Positions 39,386-48,099 of a DNA stretch of 48,158 bases are shown piece after piece. The stretch spans positions 1-48,158 of the forward strand of contig SXIK01000004.1 in NCBI GenBank assembly GCA_005772855.1. Direction: 5' to 3'. Below the pieces are notes generated by a model that worked only from the letters and a program-made list of their open reading frames with translations, was not told the DNA's origin and ran no database searches. Position 1 is the first letter of the stretch, and each line of letters begins with the position of its first letter. Made by a program: the position numbers and the translations under genes. The DNA comes from Planctomycetia bacterium. GTDB taxonomy: Bacteria; Planctomycetota; UBA8108; SXIK01.

Positions 39386-42300
39386 CAGTCAGCGACTTTC
39401 GCAGTTCCCTCGACCCTCTGCATGTGAACGAGATACTGTAGTAGTGAATTGATTTTTTCTCTGCTGTCCTTGCTCTTTTCGTTTTCCTTGGCCAGTCGCG
39501 CTGCCTCCGCTGCCTTTTGCGGATCAGCTCCGAAGGCGTCCAGGACGGATTGCGGATGCTGGTGGAGAAGCCCCTTGAGCGGGTCCCTGTTACCAAAGAA
39601 GTTTGGCATGTTGGTGCCAGGCATGTAGTCGGTCGGGCTCATGAGCCAATTGCCAACCCAGTCGGGACGCAGTCGAACCGCTGCTTTGGAGAGGTCGGGG
39701 CCCCACTTCACTTTGCTCCAGGGATCGCCCACGGCAAAGGATTTCCTGGCCAGCTTATCCCTCGCCCAGGCCTGAGCAGCAGCCACATCCGCAAATCCAC
39801 GCTGGAGCTGGAATGCCCCACCATCCTTCCAGACCACGTAGTGCTTGTCGTCGGGCACTTCGAAGGGGAACTTCTTGTAATCGAACGCGTTCTCGGGGGT
39901 GAAGGTCGGATAGGTGGGGAGCGTCGGGCCCGCAGGGTGGCAGTTGTTGCACTGAAGTCCGATCCGCCCACCCACGGTAGGACCAAAGAGCTCCTTGCCC
40001 TTCTGCGCTCTGGAGGTATCAAGTGCATCCTCAGGAAACACTTCATTCCCCTCAGGCACACCCGCGTTCACGCGAAACCAACGCACGAGAGTCTGTGCCT
40101 CATCCGGCGTCAGATAGAAGGATGGCATCCGCACCTTGAGCCATGGACGAATCGGCTCGACGTTGAGCAAGAAGTGGAAGAGCCAGTCGCCGCGCACACG
40201 CTCGCCCTGTCTCACCAGTGGCGGAGGACCCAGCGGACGCTGCTCGGCTCCACCTTTCTCGTCGTTGCCTCCAAAGTAGTACCGTATCCTACCCTCCTCG
40301 AAGCCCGCCACGGGCAGCAGATGGGCTCGCGGATCGACGATCTTGAGCGCCTCGAAATGCCCCTGCACCTTGCTCTCGGGGTCAAGGGGCCCCCGGGCCA
40401 GCTCGACCACGCTGAGCGGCTCTTCTAGCGGCTCGGAAGTATCACGATCGTGGTCCATGGTAGTCCGGTCAAAGACCTGCTCGCGAATCAGAGTGCCCCT
40501 GGGGAGACGGAGCCCACGCTCGCCAGGCTTGAGGGGCTCACCCAACTCGTTCGTGAAGCCGGTGATCGGAGGCAAGGCCTTCCCTGCCGGCAGATCTTCG
40601 GGACTTCTGGGCTCCGGGGTGTAAGCCGCGAGCCGTACATCTCTGGCCAGCCAGGTCTCCTTCTCAAGCTCACCCCGGCGCGCATCCTCGTCCGAGGATG
40701 AGGAGGTACTGAAGGTCGGAAGCTTTGAGACATTGACGTACTGATTCTGCGCGCCGATTCGGTGGCAACCCTGGCAGTTGAGCTTGGCTATCAGCCGGCT
40801 GCCGCTCTCGAGCGCCTCTTCCTTCGACTCGTGCCTGTTTTGCTTCTGAAGCGGGATCTTTTCCTTCACGAGCCCGGCGAGAATCGTCACGACAGCCTCG
40901 ACCTGCTCGGCGTCGTCCACGAACGGGAAACGCGGCATCTTGAGCAGCTCCTCCGGTGTCTTCTGGATCAGGCGGCTTGAAGGGACGTACTCATACTTTC
41001 CCTCGGCAATGAGCTTCTCCGACGGGATCAAGTCAAAGCGCCGGGTGTCGGTCAACTTGGCTGTCGCCCAGTCGTATCGGTTGTGGCCGATCGCCTCCCG
41101 GCCCGAGTGCTGGTGCCCCCAGTTGCCGAAGTCAAGGAAAGCCGGCAGCTTCACTCCCCACTCGGAGAGGTCAGTGCCGATCCGCGGGACCTTGTCGAAG
41201 GTGCCCTGAACGATATCGACCTTGATCTTCTTGCCGTCTTGCTCAACTTCTTTTTCGACCATGTCCTTGATGCCGTCGTGACAGCCGAAGCAACCGTAGC
41301 GTCGAACCAATCGGTGGCCGACAAACTTGAGGAGCGATTCCGGGTTGTTCTCTCCAGCGGCGACAAAAGCCTCCGCCTCGCCTCGCGTCACGGACCGCTT
41401 CTTGTAATCAAAGGCGAGGTCCTTGAGGACAGCCATGGCCTCGGGAGAAGTAATGGAGAACACCTCTGCCTTCTCGAACTCCGGATCCCTGAGAGTCCTG
41501 AGGTAGGCGACCATGTCGGCGACCTCTTGCTGGCCTCCCTCACCCTTTTCCAGGCGAAAGCGCGGCATGGTGGTCTTGGGGTCGTGGCTACGCGGATCAA
41601 TGATCCACTGCGCGAGCCACTCCGCGCTCCGGGCCTTGCTACCAATGGAACTCAGGTCAGGAGCGAAGGTGTTGTGAATCCAGCGGTCGTAGATCGAGCG
41701 AGCCGCCGCCCTGGCCATTGCGGCTTCTCCGCCCTCGGCTCCGAGGGTCTCGTCCTCGCGGACCAAGTCCTCGAGGGGGGCCAGGACGTCGTGATAGACG
41801 CCTTCGATGTTGCTTCCCACGGGAAGCGTCTCGTACCACCTGAGTAGTTTCTGGAGCGCCTCTCGGGCCGCCGAAACGCCAGCAGCAATGCGTTGGCCCT
41901 TCGCGATCTCCTCCGTTGTCGAGCCTTTCGGATTCCTGGCGGCCAGAGCCGCGAGCGCCTCGCGGGCCTTCTGGATTGGTCCCGCAAGATCCTCGCCGAC
42001 CCTGTCTCCGGCCATCGACTCCCGACGCACCGAGTGGCAGCCGAGGCACCCTGTCTGGAGAAAGAGCGCCCGCCCCCTGAAGGGATCTCCCTGGGCGGTG
42101 AGCCTCGGAATATCGGCACGTCGATCACTGGTCGACTCGAGGAACGCGGAGATGGCGAGAGCCTCGACCCCATTGCGCACGTCAAAATCGATTTCAATGC
42201 GCTGGGCGTTCTCACCCTTCTGATCACTCGCGAGCAGCTTTCCCTGGCTATTGCTCAAGTCGAAGAATTTCGGCATGCGCGTTGTTGGGCGGAAGTGCTG

Positions 42301-44142
42301 CGGATTTCGGATCCACTTGTAAAGCCACTTCGTGTCCGCCTTGTCCCCGATGTTGGTGAGGGTCGGGCCCACCTTGGCGTAGCCTTCGAAGGCCGGAATC
42401 TTGTGGCACCCCTGGCAACCGTAGGTCTTGACGACCTCGTAACCGAGGTTGAAGTTGCCGCCGCCGTCAAGGCTGTGATCGTTCGTGTGGCACTTCATGC
42501 ACTGACTCGTCATGTACTGCCGCTTGAGCATGGGATAATCCTGGTGATGAAGGGGTTCCCAGCCGTATTCCTTCTCCCAGCGCTTCTCCTGCTCCTCATT
42601 GTGCGGTGTGTGGGCCGCCGTGATGAAGTCTGTGGCGTGTCCGTCGCCCTGATGGCAGGGCGTGCAACCAAAGGTCTCGTAGGGGTGGGGAGAAGCGCTC
42701 CCCACGAAGAGGTCGAGGCGTGGATGGCTTCTGTAAACCGAGCCCCAGGGCTTGTTGAAATCCGCTGCGTTCACGAAGACGGTGGCTGAATCCGAGCTGT
42801 CGATATTGACGTGGCATGTCTTGCAGCGCTCAACTCTGGGCACCGTCTCAAAGTTCAGGTCCTCGTGAAGGTCCTTGAGCACCACCTTCTCGATCTTGTA
42901 GCTTGGAGCCAGGAAGTCGATGAAAGGCAAGTTCCTGACGTTGTTCCTCCAGCCGCTCTCTACCGCCGCGAGCTTCTTCCGGGATTCGAGCACCTCCCGA
43001 GCAGCATCGTTCAACTCCTTCCGTACGCTGGGAAGCGAATCCCCCGAGTCCTTCTCGCCCCCCATCACCAGCGTTGCGTTCCTTTCGTAGCTCTCGAGTG
43101 CTTCTGTCGCGTTTCTGAGATCCAGCCTCTCGAGCTTTTCCACCTCGCCGTCGAGCTTCTCTAGCTTGAGCACGTAGTCCCGCTGGAAATGCTCCTCACG
43201 CTTGCGGATCTCTTCCGAAGCGGCGTGGGTGTCGCCCTTGTGGTCGAGGAGGTGTCGCTTCTCCTCGTCCAGGCGGAACTTCGCAGCCTGAAACTCGCCG
43301 CGGAAGGCGCGGAGGGCCTTGTCAGCGAGCGTATACCTTGTCTGGACGTCTGCGAGCGCATCCAGATGACGCTGATAATCGGGAAACTTCTTCGCGAAAG
43401 TGTCCCGGGTGGCATCGAGGAGCGCCTGGACGCGCGCCGGCGACCCCGGAGGGCCGTGGACAGCGAGATCGGCGAGTAGACTCTGTGCCTCCTCGGGTGC
43501 AATTTTTTGCAGGATGCTCGACAGCTTGGGTTCGAGCCGTGCGGCGTTCTCGCCATGCTTCGCTTGCGTTCTCTCCAGCTCAACCTCGTACTGTTTGGCC
43601 AGGTGCTCGTTCCAGTCGGCCTGGATATTCTTCCAGGGCTTCGAGTAGTCCTGCCAAACGACGGCCACGGTGACCACAAGGAGGAGAAGGCTCGAGATCG
43701 CGAAGATGGCATTCAGCGCTCCCACCCTGTAGAGGGTGGTCTCGCTGTCGGGAGGGTCGTAAATCTGGCCCGCGACCGTCTTGCCCAGAGCGCTGTTGGC
43801 GAGGCTTTCGACAGTGCTCACCGAGTCACGCTCGGGATTCAACCTTGGGACCTCGGCAGCCTTCGGAGCCTCCCTGGGCTTTGAGACCGGCTTCGCCGAC
43901 GCTGCGGCGATGGATGCTGTGGGTACTGCGACCGAGGATGTGCCGCCTGCCCGCGCTGACTCGGGAGCCCCGGGCGTTTCAGGGGTGAGCTTCTGCGGAG
44001 CGGCTTTCTTCGCAGCCGGCCTGGCAGCTCCGCCGGCGCCTCCCTTCACCTCGAAGTAGCCCCGGGTCGGGGCCCAGGAGCCCTTGCCCTTCCCGGCCTG
44101 AGCGGATTGCGCTCCACCAGCATTTTCTACAATATCCGCCAT
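39385..44142 (-). CDS. Giant membrane-anchored octaheme cytochrome c of the bc-type complex
   Basis: A 1585-residue protein. Residues 1-135 are an Ala/Pro/Lys-rich cytoplasmic part; one membrane helix lies at about 141-163; 170-400 is highly charged and helical, probably coiled coil. Eight heme c sites (CXXCH) follow at C440, C493, C548, C576, C699, C951, C1123 and C1398. Five later sites can each be paired with a downstream Met in an MPxF-type motif (M623, M859, M1069, M1339, M1512), as in class I cytochromes c; the first three sites have no such Met and may be bis-His. It starts 8 nt after the PetD-like gene, with AGGAG 6 nt before the ATG, and so takes the place of cytochrome c1/f. No known family of this full architecture is recognised by me. 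It probably passes electrons from the Rieske centre toward the oxidase. Confidence 0.9.
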   Translation of the reverse strand: MADIVENAGGAQSAQAGKGKGSWAPTRGYFEVKGGAGGAARPAAKKAAPQKLTPETPGAPESARAGGTSSVAVPTASIAAASAKPVSKPREAPKAAEVPRLNPERDSVSTVESLANSALGKTVAGQIYDPPDSETTLYRVGALNAIFAISSLLLLVVTVAVVWQDYSKPWKNIQADWNEHLAKQYEVELERTQAKHGENAARLEPKLSSILQKIAPEEAQSLLADLAVHGPPGSPARVQALLDATRDTFAKKFPDYQRHLDALADVQTRYTLADKALRAFRGEFQAAKFRLDEEKRHLLDHKGDTHAASEEIRKREEHFQRDYVLKLEKLDGEVEKLERLDLRNATEALESYERNATLVMGGEKDSGDSLPSVRKELNDAAREVLESRKKLAAVESGWRNNVRNLPFIDFLAPSYKIEKVVLKDLHEDLNFETVPRVERCKTCHVNIDSSDSATVFVNAADFNKPWGSVYRSHPRLDLFVGSASPHPYETFGCTPCHQGDGHATDFITAAHTPHNEEQEKRWEKEYGWEPLHHQDYPMLKRQYMTSQCMKCHTNDHSLDGGGNFNLGYEVVKTYGCQGCHKIPAFEGYAKVGPTLTNIGDKADTKWLYKWIRNPQHFRPTTRMPKFFDLSNSQGKLLASDQKGENAQRIEIDFDVRNGVEALAISAFLESTSDRRADIPRLTAQGDPFRGRALFLQTGCLGCHSVRRESMAGDRVGEDLAGPIQKAREALAALAARNPKGSTTEEIAKGQRIAAGVSAAREALQKLLRWYETLPVGSNIEGVYHDVLAPLEDLVREDETLGAEGGEAAMARAAARSIYDRWIHNTFAPDLSSIGSKARSAEWLAQWIIDPRSHDPKTTMPRFRLEKGEGGQQEVADMVAYLRTLRDPEFEKAEVFSITSPEAMAVLKDLAFDYKKRSVTRGEAEAFVAAGENNPESLLKFVGHRLVRRYGCFGCHDGIKDMVEKEVEQDGKKIKVDIVQGTFDKVPRIGTDLSEWGVKLPAFLDFGNWGHQHSGREAIGHNRYDWATAKLTDTRRFDLIPSEKLIAEGKYEYVPSSRLIQKTPEELLKMPRFPFVDDAEQVEAVVTILAGLVKEKIPLQKQNRHESKEEALESGSRLIAKLNCQGCHRIGAQNQYVNVSKLPTFSTSSSSDEDARRGELEKETWLARDVRLAAYTPEPRSPEDLPAGKALPPITGFTNELGEPLKPGERGLRLPRGTLIREQVFDRTTMDHDRDTSEPLEEPLSVVELARGPLDPESKVQGHFEALKIVDPRAHLLPVAGFEEGRIRYYFGGNDEKGGAEQRPLGPPPLVRQGERVRGDWLFHFLLNVEPIRPWLKVRMPSFYLTPDEAQTLVRWFRVNAGVPEGNEVFPEDALDTSRAQKGKELFGPTVGGRIGLQCNNCHPAGPTLPTYPTFTPENAFDYKKFPFEVPDDKHYVVWKDGGAFQLQRGFADVAAAQAWARDKLARKSFAVGDPWSKVKWGPDLSKAAVRLRPDWVGNWLMSPTDYMPGTNMPNFFGNRDPLKGLLHQHPQSVLDAFGADPQKAAEAARLAKENEKSKDSREKINSLLQYLVHMQRVEGTAKVAD

Positions 44143-44150
44143 CGATGCTC

Positions 44151-45233
44151 CTAAATGTTGAAGAAGTACTCGGGAATGGCGACGATGTACTTCAAGTTAA
44201 ACGCCCAGCGGAGCAGCATCTTGATCGGCAGCGCCGCCATGAAGAGAAGGAGGTTTGCGAGAACGTTGAAACGGATAAACCCAAGCTGCGAGTAAATCTT
44301 GCGGAACCCGAAGTTCGCAAGTACAGGCGGCAGGGCTCCAAAGTAGAGAGCGACGGCCAGGAAGCCCGGCAGCTCGCGAAGGAGGATATTGGAAGGCAAG
44401 GCCCGTTCCAGAAGGACGTTGTACACATACTCCGAGAGGTTGACGTTATTCAGTGCCTCGACCTTGTGTGGATCCCAGAACTCGTAGGGACCGAAGAAGT
44501 TCCAGTTGGGCCCCCGCAGAAATGTACCGAGCACAATCAGGGTGGCCCACAGGACGATGAAGCCGAACAGATAGGTCACAATCGCAAAGGGACGTTCCTT
44601 GAAGGTGTAGTAACCGTTGCCCTTCGGGTTGATGTCAATGAACGGGATCGCCATGAGCCCCGTTATGATCTGCAGCGGGAAGACCACACCGGCAAGCCAC
44701 GGGTCGTAGTAGACGAGCATTTCTTGGAGCCCGAGGAAGTACCAGGGCGCCTTGGAGGGGTTCGGCGTGCGGGCAGAGCTTGCGGGCTCCTCCAGGGGCG
44801 CCTTCAAGTACAGGGCCCAGACAAGGAGCAGGACGCTCAGAATGATCAAGCAAAGGAACTCGCTGTAGACGAGGTCCGGCCAACAAAACACGCGCCGTCT
44901 CGACTCGCGGGCCTCAAACGTCGGCAAACCCTTCGCGATCAGGCGGTCATTGATGACCATCTTACGAAAGCTGAGCCACAGGAGGAACCCGATCGATACG
45001 AACATGATCGAGATCGGCACATTGTCCGGCTTGGCGACGATGAGCGTGAAATCACGGTCGCCCATGCTGAGGGCGAAGAAAACGACCCCAAAAACGAAAA
45101 TTCCTCCTGCAACCCAGGCCTGCGTCCAGAAGGCGCGAAACTGGATCATGGCCCAGAAACCAACCACAGAGAGAAGGAAGTAAATCTTGGGCCCGAGGAG
45201 CCAGTCGACCAAGTCTTTGATTTGTTCAGGCAC
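44151..45233 (-). CDS. Extended PetD-like cytochrome b C-terminal subunit
   Basis: A 360-residue membrane protein. About residues 120-340 correspond to the cytochrome b C-terminal (PetD) part, with the Qo-site motif as KAPWYFLGLQEM (A162-P-W-Y instead of PEWY), followed by YDPWLAGVVFPLQIITGL, and then RGPNWNFFGPYEFWDP. PetD itself is about 160 residues with three helices; here three extra helices (about 18-31, 38-57, 72-88) and a soluble section precede it and one more helix follows near 322-339. GTG 45233 is chosen: AGGGGGAG at 45250-45243 lies directly after the cytochrome b stop, 9 nt before it. A TTG at 45293 would overlap cytochrome b by 43 nt. Together with the preceding gene it makes a split cytochrome b. 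Confidence 0.88.
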   Translation of the reverse strand: MPEQIKDLVDWLLGPKIYFLLSVVGFWAMIQFRAFWTQAWVAGGIFVFGVVFFALSMGDRDFTLIVAKPDNVPISIMFVSIGFLLWLSFRKMVINDRLIAKGLPTFEARESRRRVFCWPDLVYSEFLCLIILSVLLLVWALYLKAPLEEPASSARTPNPSKAPWYFLGLQEMLVYYDPWLAGVVFPLQIITGLMAIPFIDINPKGNGYYTFKERPFAIVTYLFGFIVLWATLIVLGTFLRGPNWNFFGPYEFWDPHKVEALNNVNLSEYVYNVLLERALPSNILLRELPGFLAVALYFGALPPVLANFGFRKIYSQLGFIRFNVLANLLLFMAALPIKMLLRWAFNLKYIVAIPEYFFNI

Positions 45234-45250
45234 TTGTTGAATCTCCCCCT

Positions 45251-46024
45251 CTACATGGGTCCAGAAATCCCGCCATCCTTCCTCACCCGCCAAAAATGGA
45301 CAGCCATGAGGACGCCGGCACCCAGTGGAATCGCAACGCAGTGGAGCACATAGAACCGCAACAGAGTCGCAGCCCCAACAACCCGACCAGAGATCAACGC
45401 AAAACGTACGTCACTGGCGGCAGTGACCAGGGGGACGTCCCCGAGCTGGAGAAACGATGCTCCCGGACCCTCGTGTCCAATAATGGGATGGGCACGCGCC
45501 ATGTTCGATCCGACGGTTACGGCCCAAATCGCCAGCTGATCCCACGGCAACAGGTACCCCGTGAAACTCAGGAGCAGCGTGAGCACGAGCAGAATCACTC
45601 CGACGTTCCAGTTGAACTCGCGCGGGGGCTTGTAGGACCCCGTGAGGAATACCCGGAGCATGTGCAGCCACACCGAGATCACCATGGCGTGAGCGCCCCA
45701 GCGGTGCAATTCACGCATGATCCCGAGAGGCACGTGCTCCCTGAGCGCCTTGATGTCGTTGAATGCGAACTCCACCGTGGGCCGGTAGTAAAACATGAGG
45801 AGCACGCCCGTGATGGTCTCGACGAGAAAGAGGAAAAACGTGATGCCACCCATGCACCAGGTGAAACTCATGCGCACGCCAGACTTCTTCACCTTGATGG
45901 GATGCAGGTGAAGAAACACGTTGGACAAAACCGCCAACGCCTGGTCGCGTGGGTTGTCTGGATACTTGTGCCGGAAGAGCGACTTCCAGATCTGGGTCTC
46001 CGTGATGCTCTTGAGTAGGGTCAA
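45251..46024 (-). CDS. Cytochrome b6-type cytochrome b N-terminal subunit
   Basis: A 257-residue four-helix heme protein that oxidises quinol. Heme ligands are H107, H121, H228 and H243; the spacing of 15 between the last two is the b6 value (14 in mitochondrial-type bc1). C57 in [14 protein letters not shown] lies at the position that binds the extra heme ci covalently in cytochrome b6, and [12 protein letters not shown] and [10 protein letters not shown] are also b6-like. Start is TTG 46024 with GGAGGAG 7 nt upstream; no ATG gives the whole first amphipathic helix. It is followed after 17 nt by the PetD-like gene and preceded by the Rieske gene. It is inferred to use menaquinol, given mqnA. 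Confidence 0.94.
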   Translation of the reverse strand: MTLLKSITETQIWKSLFRHKYPDNPRDQALAVLSNVFLHLHPIKVKKSGVRMSFTWCMGGITFFLFLVETITGVLLMFYYRPTVEFAFNDIKALREHVPLGIMRELHRWGAHAMVISVWLHMLRVFLTGSYKPPREFNWNVGVILLVLTLLLSFTGYLLPWDQLAIWAVTVGSNMARAHPIIGHEGPGASFLQLGDVPLVTAASDVRFALISGRVVGAATLLRFYVLHCVAIPLGAGVLMAVHFWRVRKDGGISGPM

Positions 46025-46114
46025 TGAGGTGCTCCTCCGATAAGGCCCGCTGGGCGGGTATGAGGCTTGTGAGTGGGGGTCGTATGGGGTTTCAGTGGGT
46101 CGCGCTCCGAAAGG

Positions 46115-46651
46115 CTAAGCGAGCTTGAGCCGCGAGTTGGGGTCTTCCCACTGGCCCAACTCAAACTGGTATTTGGTGGACTTGTCCACTTCGATCTGCC
46201 CGTCGGGTGCCAGGGAGACCTTGTATTTTTCAAGGGGGCGCGGCGCGGGGCCCTCGAAGTTAATGCCGGAGGAGTAGAAACCGCTCCCGTGGCAAGGGCA
46301 CTTGAACTTCCGCTCCGCGGAGAGCCAGTTGGGCGTGCAGCCCAGGTGGGTGCAAACCGTGGAAAGAACATAGATCTCGTCGGCAGTGCTGACAATCCAG
46401 ATACCGTTGATTGACTTGAAGTCTTCGTTGACCGTGCCGTCCTTGGAACCAGGGAATCGAGACGGAGGTCCGATCTTGAACTTGGTTGGGGGCTCGAAGA
46501 GGTCGTTGGGGAAGAGGAAGCGAGCTGTCGCAAGGAGTCCAGCTGCGCTGGCGGCGGAGAAAATCGTCCAACCGACCGCCACTCCTTCAAGGAAGGACCG
46601 TCTCGTGTCTTGGGGGGCGCTTGTCGGATTCTTTGTAGTTGCGTCTGCCAT
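46115..46651 (-). CDS. Rieske iron-sulfur protein
   Basis: A 178-residue 2Fe-2S subunit of the bc-type complex. It has a twin-arginine-like start (DTRRSFLEGVAVG) with one membrane helix (about residues 23-47) and a soluble domain with cluster ligands C100 and H102 (CTHLGC) and C118 and H121 (CPCHGSGF); C105 and C120 can form the usual disulfide. AGGAGG lies 7 nt before the ATG. The 90 nt to the cytochrome b start show no gene. It would shuttle electrons from quinol to the octaheme cytochrome. Confidence 0.95.
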   Translation of the reverse strand: MADATTKNPTSAPQDTRRSFLEGVAVGWTIFSAASAAGLLATARFLFPNDLFEPPTKFKIGPPSRFPGSKDGTVNEDFKSINGIWIVSTADEIYVLSTVCTHLGCTPNWLSAERKFKCPCHGSGFYSSGINFEGPAPRPLEKYKVSLAPDGQIEVDKSTKYQFELGQWEDPNSRLKLA

Positions 46652-46676
46652 GTTGCGGCCTCCTTTCGGCAGCCTC

Positions 46677-47726
46677 TCACTGAGCTTTGGGGGATTCCAG
46701 CGCTTTGGGGGATTCCAGCGCTTTGGGGGATTCCAGCGCTTTGGGGGATTCCAGCGCTTTGGGGGTTTCCTTCAGAGGCAGAGAGCCCGTCTCTCGCTCG
46801 GAGTCAAGGGCCCTGGCACTGGCAAGGAGTTGAAGCGCCGCGTTTCGAACTTTCATGCTGCGCGAGTCCTTTGATTTCTCGTGAAGAACCCCTAGCGTCT
46901 CCTGCTTCTCGAGTCGCCACAAGCCCTCGATCGCCATCACCATGTACTGCTCCTTCTCGGGGCCTGAAAGAGCACGGTCGCGATCCCCTCTTGCAGCGTC
47001 GAGGAAAGCCCAGTCGGTGAGCTTTCGCAAGAGCGCTATGCCCTGCGAATCCTCGAAGAAGTTCGCGAGCCAGCAGGCAGCGCTCCAGCTGACCTCGAGC
47101 CGTCGGTCCTCCACGGAGCGGCGCAGGTAAGGCACGGCAGCCGGATCGCCAAGGTTCGCGAGGCTCGCAAGGGCTACCCACCGCAAATCCCAGTCCTCGG
47201 CCTCGTGGCTCGCATCGAGAATCTTCTCAAGAACTGGGACTGCGTCTTTCGACCCGCAGAGGCCCAGCGCCTGAACCGCGTGGACGCGCTCATCCAGCGA
47301 TCGCCCTTCGTCAGCAGCAATCCCGGACATGATCGGAAGAGTGAGGCTTGGTACGCCTGCACGCCCCACCGCGGCGGTGAGATACTGACGAAAGGCGACG
47401 TCATCGCCCCCCGATCCCTCCAGCAACCGAAGAAGCTTGCGCGTGACATCCTCGCTGAAGTAACGGGAGCTTCCATCCTCTGCGGCTAGCTCTCGAGTCT
47501 TGATGGCGAGGGCATACATGTCCTGTTTGCGGGCATGCAGACCGCCACTTTCGATGTCACCAATCAATTCCTCAACGGAGCGGTTATCCTCGGCGCTGGC
47601 ATGGAAGAAAAGCCAGACCATGACCCCCACCGCGACCATTACGAGCGGAAAGAGGAAGAGCTGAGGAAAGAGCTGAACGAAGGTTTTTCGTCCGCCACTC
47701 TTGTCAAAAATTCTGTGCTCAGACAT
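46677..47726 (-). CDS. Membrane-anchored HEAT-repeat protein, first gene of the respiratory cluster
   Basis: A 349-residue protein: one N-terminal membrane helix (about residues 18-41) and a periplasmic or cytoplasmic alpha-helical part with at least four HEAT-like units (for example RVHAVQALGLCGSKDAVPVL, RWVALASLANLGDPAAVPYL). Its end is a tandem repeat KALESP x4 then KAQ, encoded by perfect 18-bp repeats. It has no heme motif. It starts the cluster, 25 nt ahead of the Rieske gene, so a role as a scaffold or assembly factor for the bc-type complex or supercomplex is likely but inferred. No clear ribosome-binding site precedes ATG 47726. Confidence 0.8.
   Translation of the reverse strand: MSEHRIFDKSGGRKTFVQLFPQLFLFPLVMVAVGVMVWLFFHASAEDNRSVEELIGDIESGGLHARKQDMYALAIKTRELAAEDGSSRYFSEDVTRKLLRLLEGSGGDDVAFRQYLTAAVGRAGVPSLTLPIMSGIAADEGRSLDERVHAVQALGLCGSKDAVPVLEKILDASHEAEDWDLRWVALASLANLGDPAAVPYLRRSVEDRRLEVSWSAACWLANFFEDSQGIALLRKLTDWAFLDAARGDRDRALSGPEKEQYMVMAIEGLWRLEKQETLGVLHEKSKDSRSMKVRNAALQLLASARALDSERETGSLPLKETPKALESPKALESPKALESPKALESPKAQ
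46685..46771 (-). repeat. 18-bp tandem repeat at the 3' end of the HEAT-repeat gene
   Basis: Four identical units (CTTTGGGGGATTCCAGCG on the plus strand, at 46685, 46703, 46721 and 46739) are followed by a partial fifth ending in TTTCC. Each encodes six residues (KALESP), so copy-number change keeps the frame and only alters tail length. Confidence 0.95.
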
Positions 47727-48072
47727 TCAGTGCTCAAACAAATGCTTCAGCTGTACCAGAACTCGGAGGCAAGAAGCAGAAAATGCGGATCCATGGAACC
47801 AATTTCAACCAGCGATCCTCGGCTGCAGATCGAACTCGCGACCGCGAGGCAAGGCCTACAAGCGACGTCAAGATAGTCAAAAATAGTGTTCAGGGCTTAC
47901 AAGGCGAGCTTTACGACCAATCGAGGCGCAAGGGGCTCCACCAAAATAAACTCCCGGTACGGGGCGATCAACCACGGACCGAATCCATTGCGGGCAGATC
48001 AAACCGACCATAACCTATTCGGCCCCAAGAGGTTAACTTGACTTCGTTACAAAATTCACAAGGCCTGAGCAG
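47727..48072 (-). other. Long leader or gene-free region upstream of the respiratory cluster
   Basis: If the promoter at 48099-48073 is used, the message has a leader of about 340 nt before ATG 47726. No convincing small gene, terminator or known riboswitch is seen by eye. Bases 48100-48158 also show no gene. Confidence 0.4.
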
Positions 48073-48099
48073 ATTATAGGATGCCCATTGCCCCGTCAA
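48073..48099 (-). promoter_or_regulatory. Candidate promoter of the respiratory cluster
   Basis: TTGACG (48099-48094) and a perfect TATAAT (48078-48073) lie on the minus strand with a 15-bp spacer, shorter than the ideal 17. Both hexamers are strong matches, so activity may depend on an activator or DNA twist. Confidence 0.5.

Noticed and set aside
44145-45353. A 402-codon open frame on the plus strand
   Set aside because: Antisense to the PetD-like gene; highly charged composition that mirrors membrane codons on the other strand.
46025-46114. Small gene or leader between Rieske and cytochrome b
   Set aside because: No start with ribosome-binding site other than that of cytochrome b itself; only a weak GCCC/GGGC hairpin.
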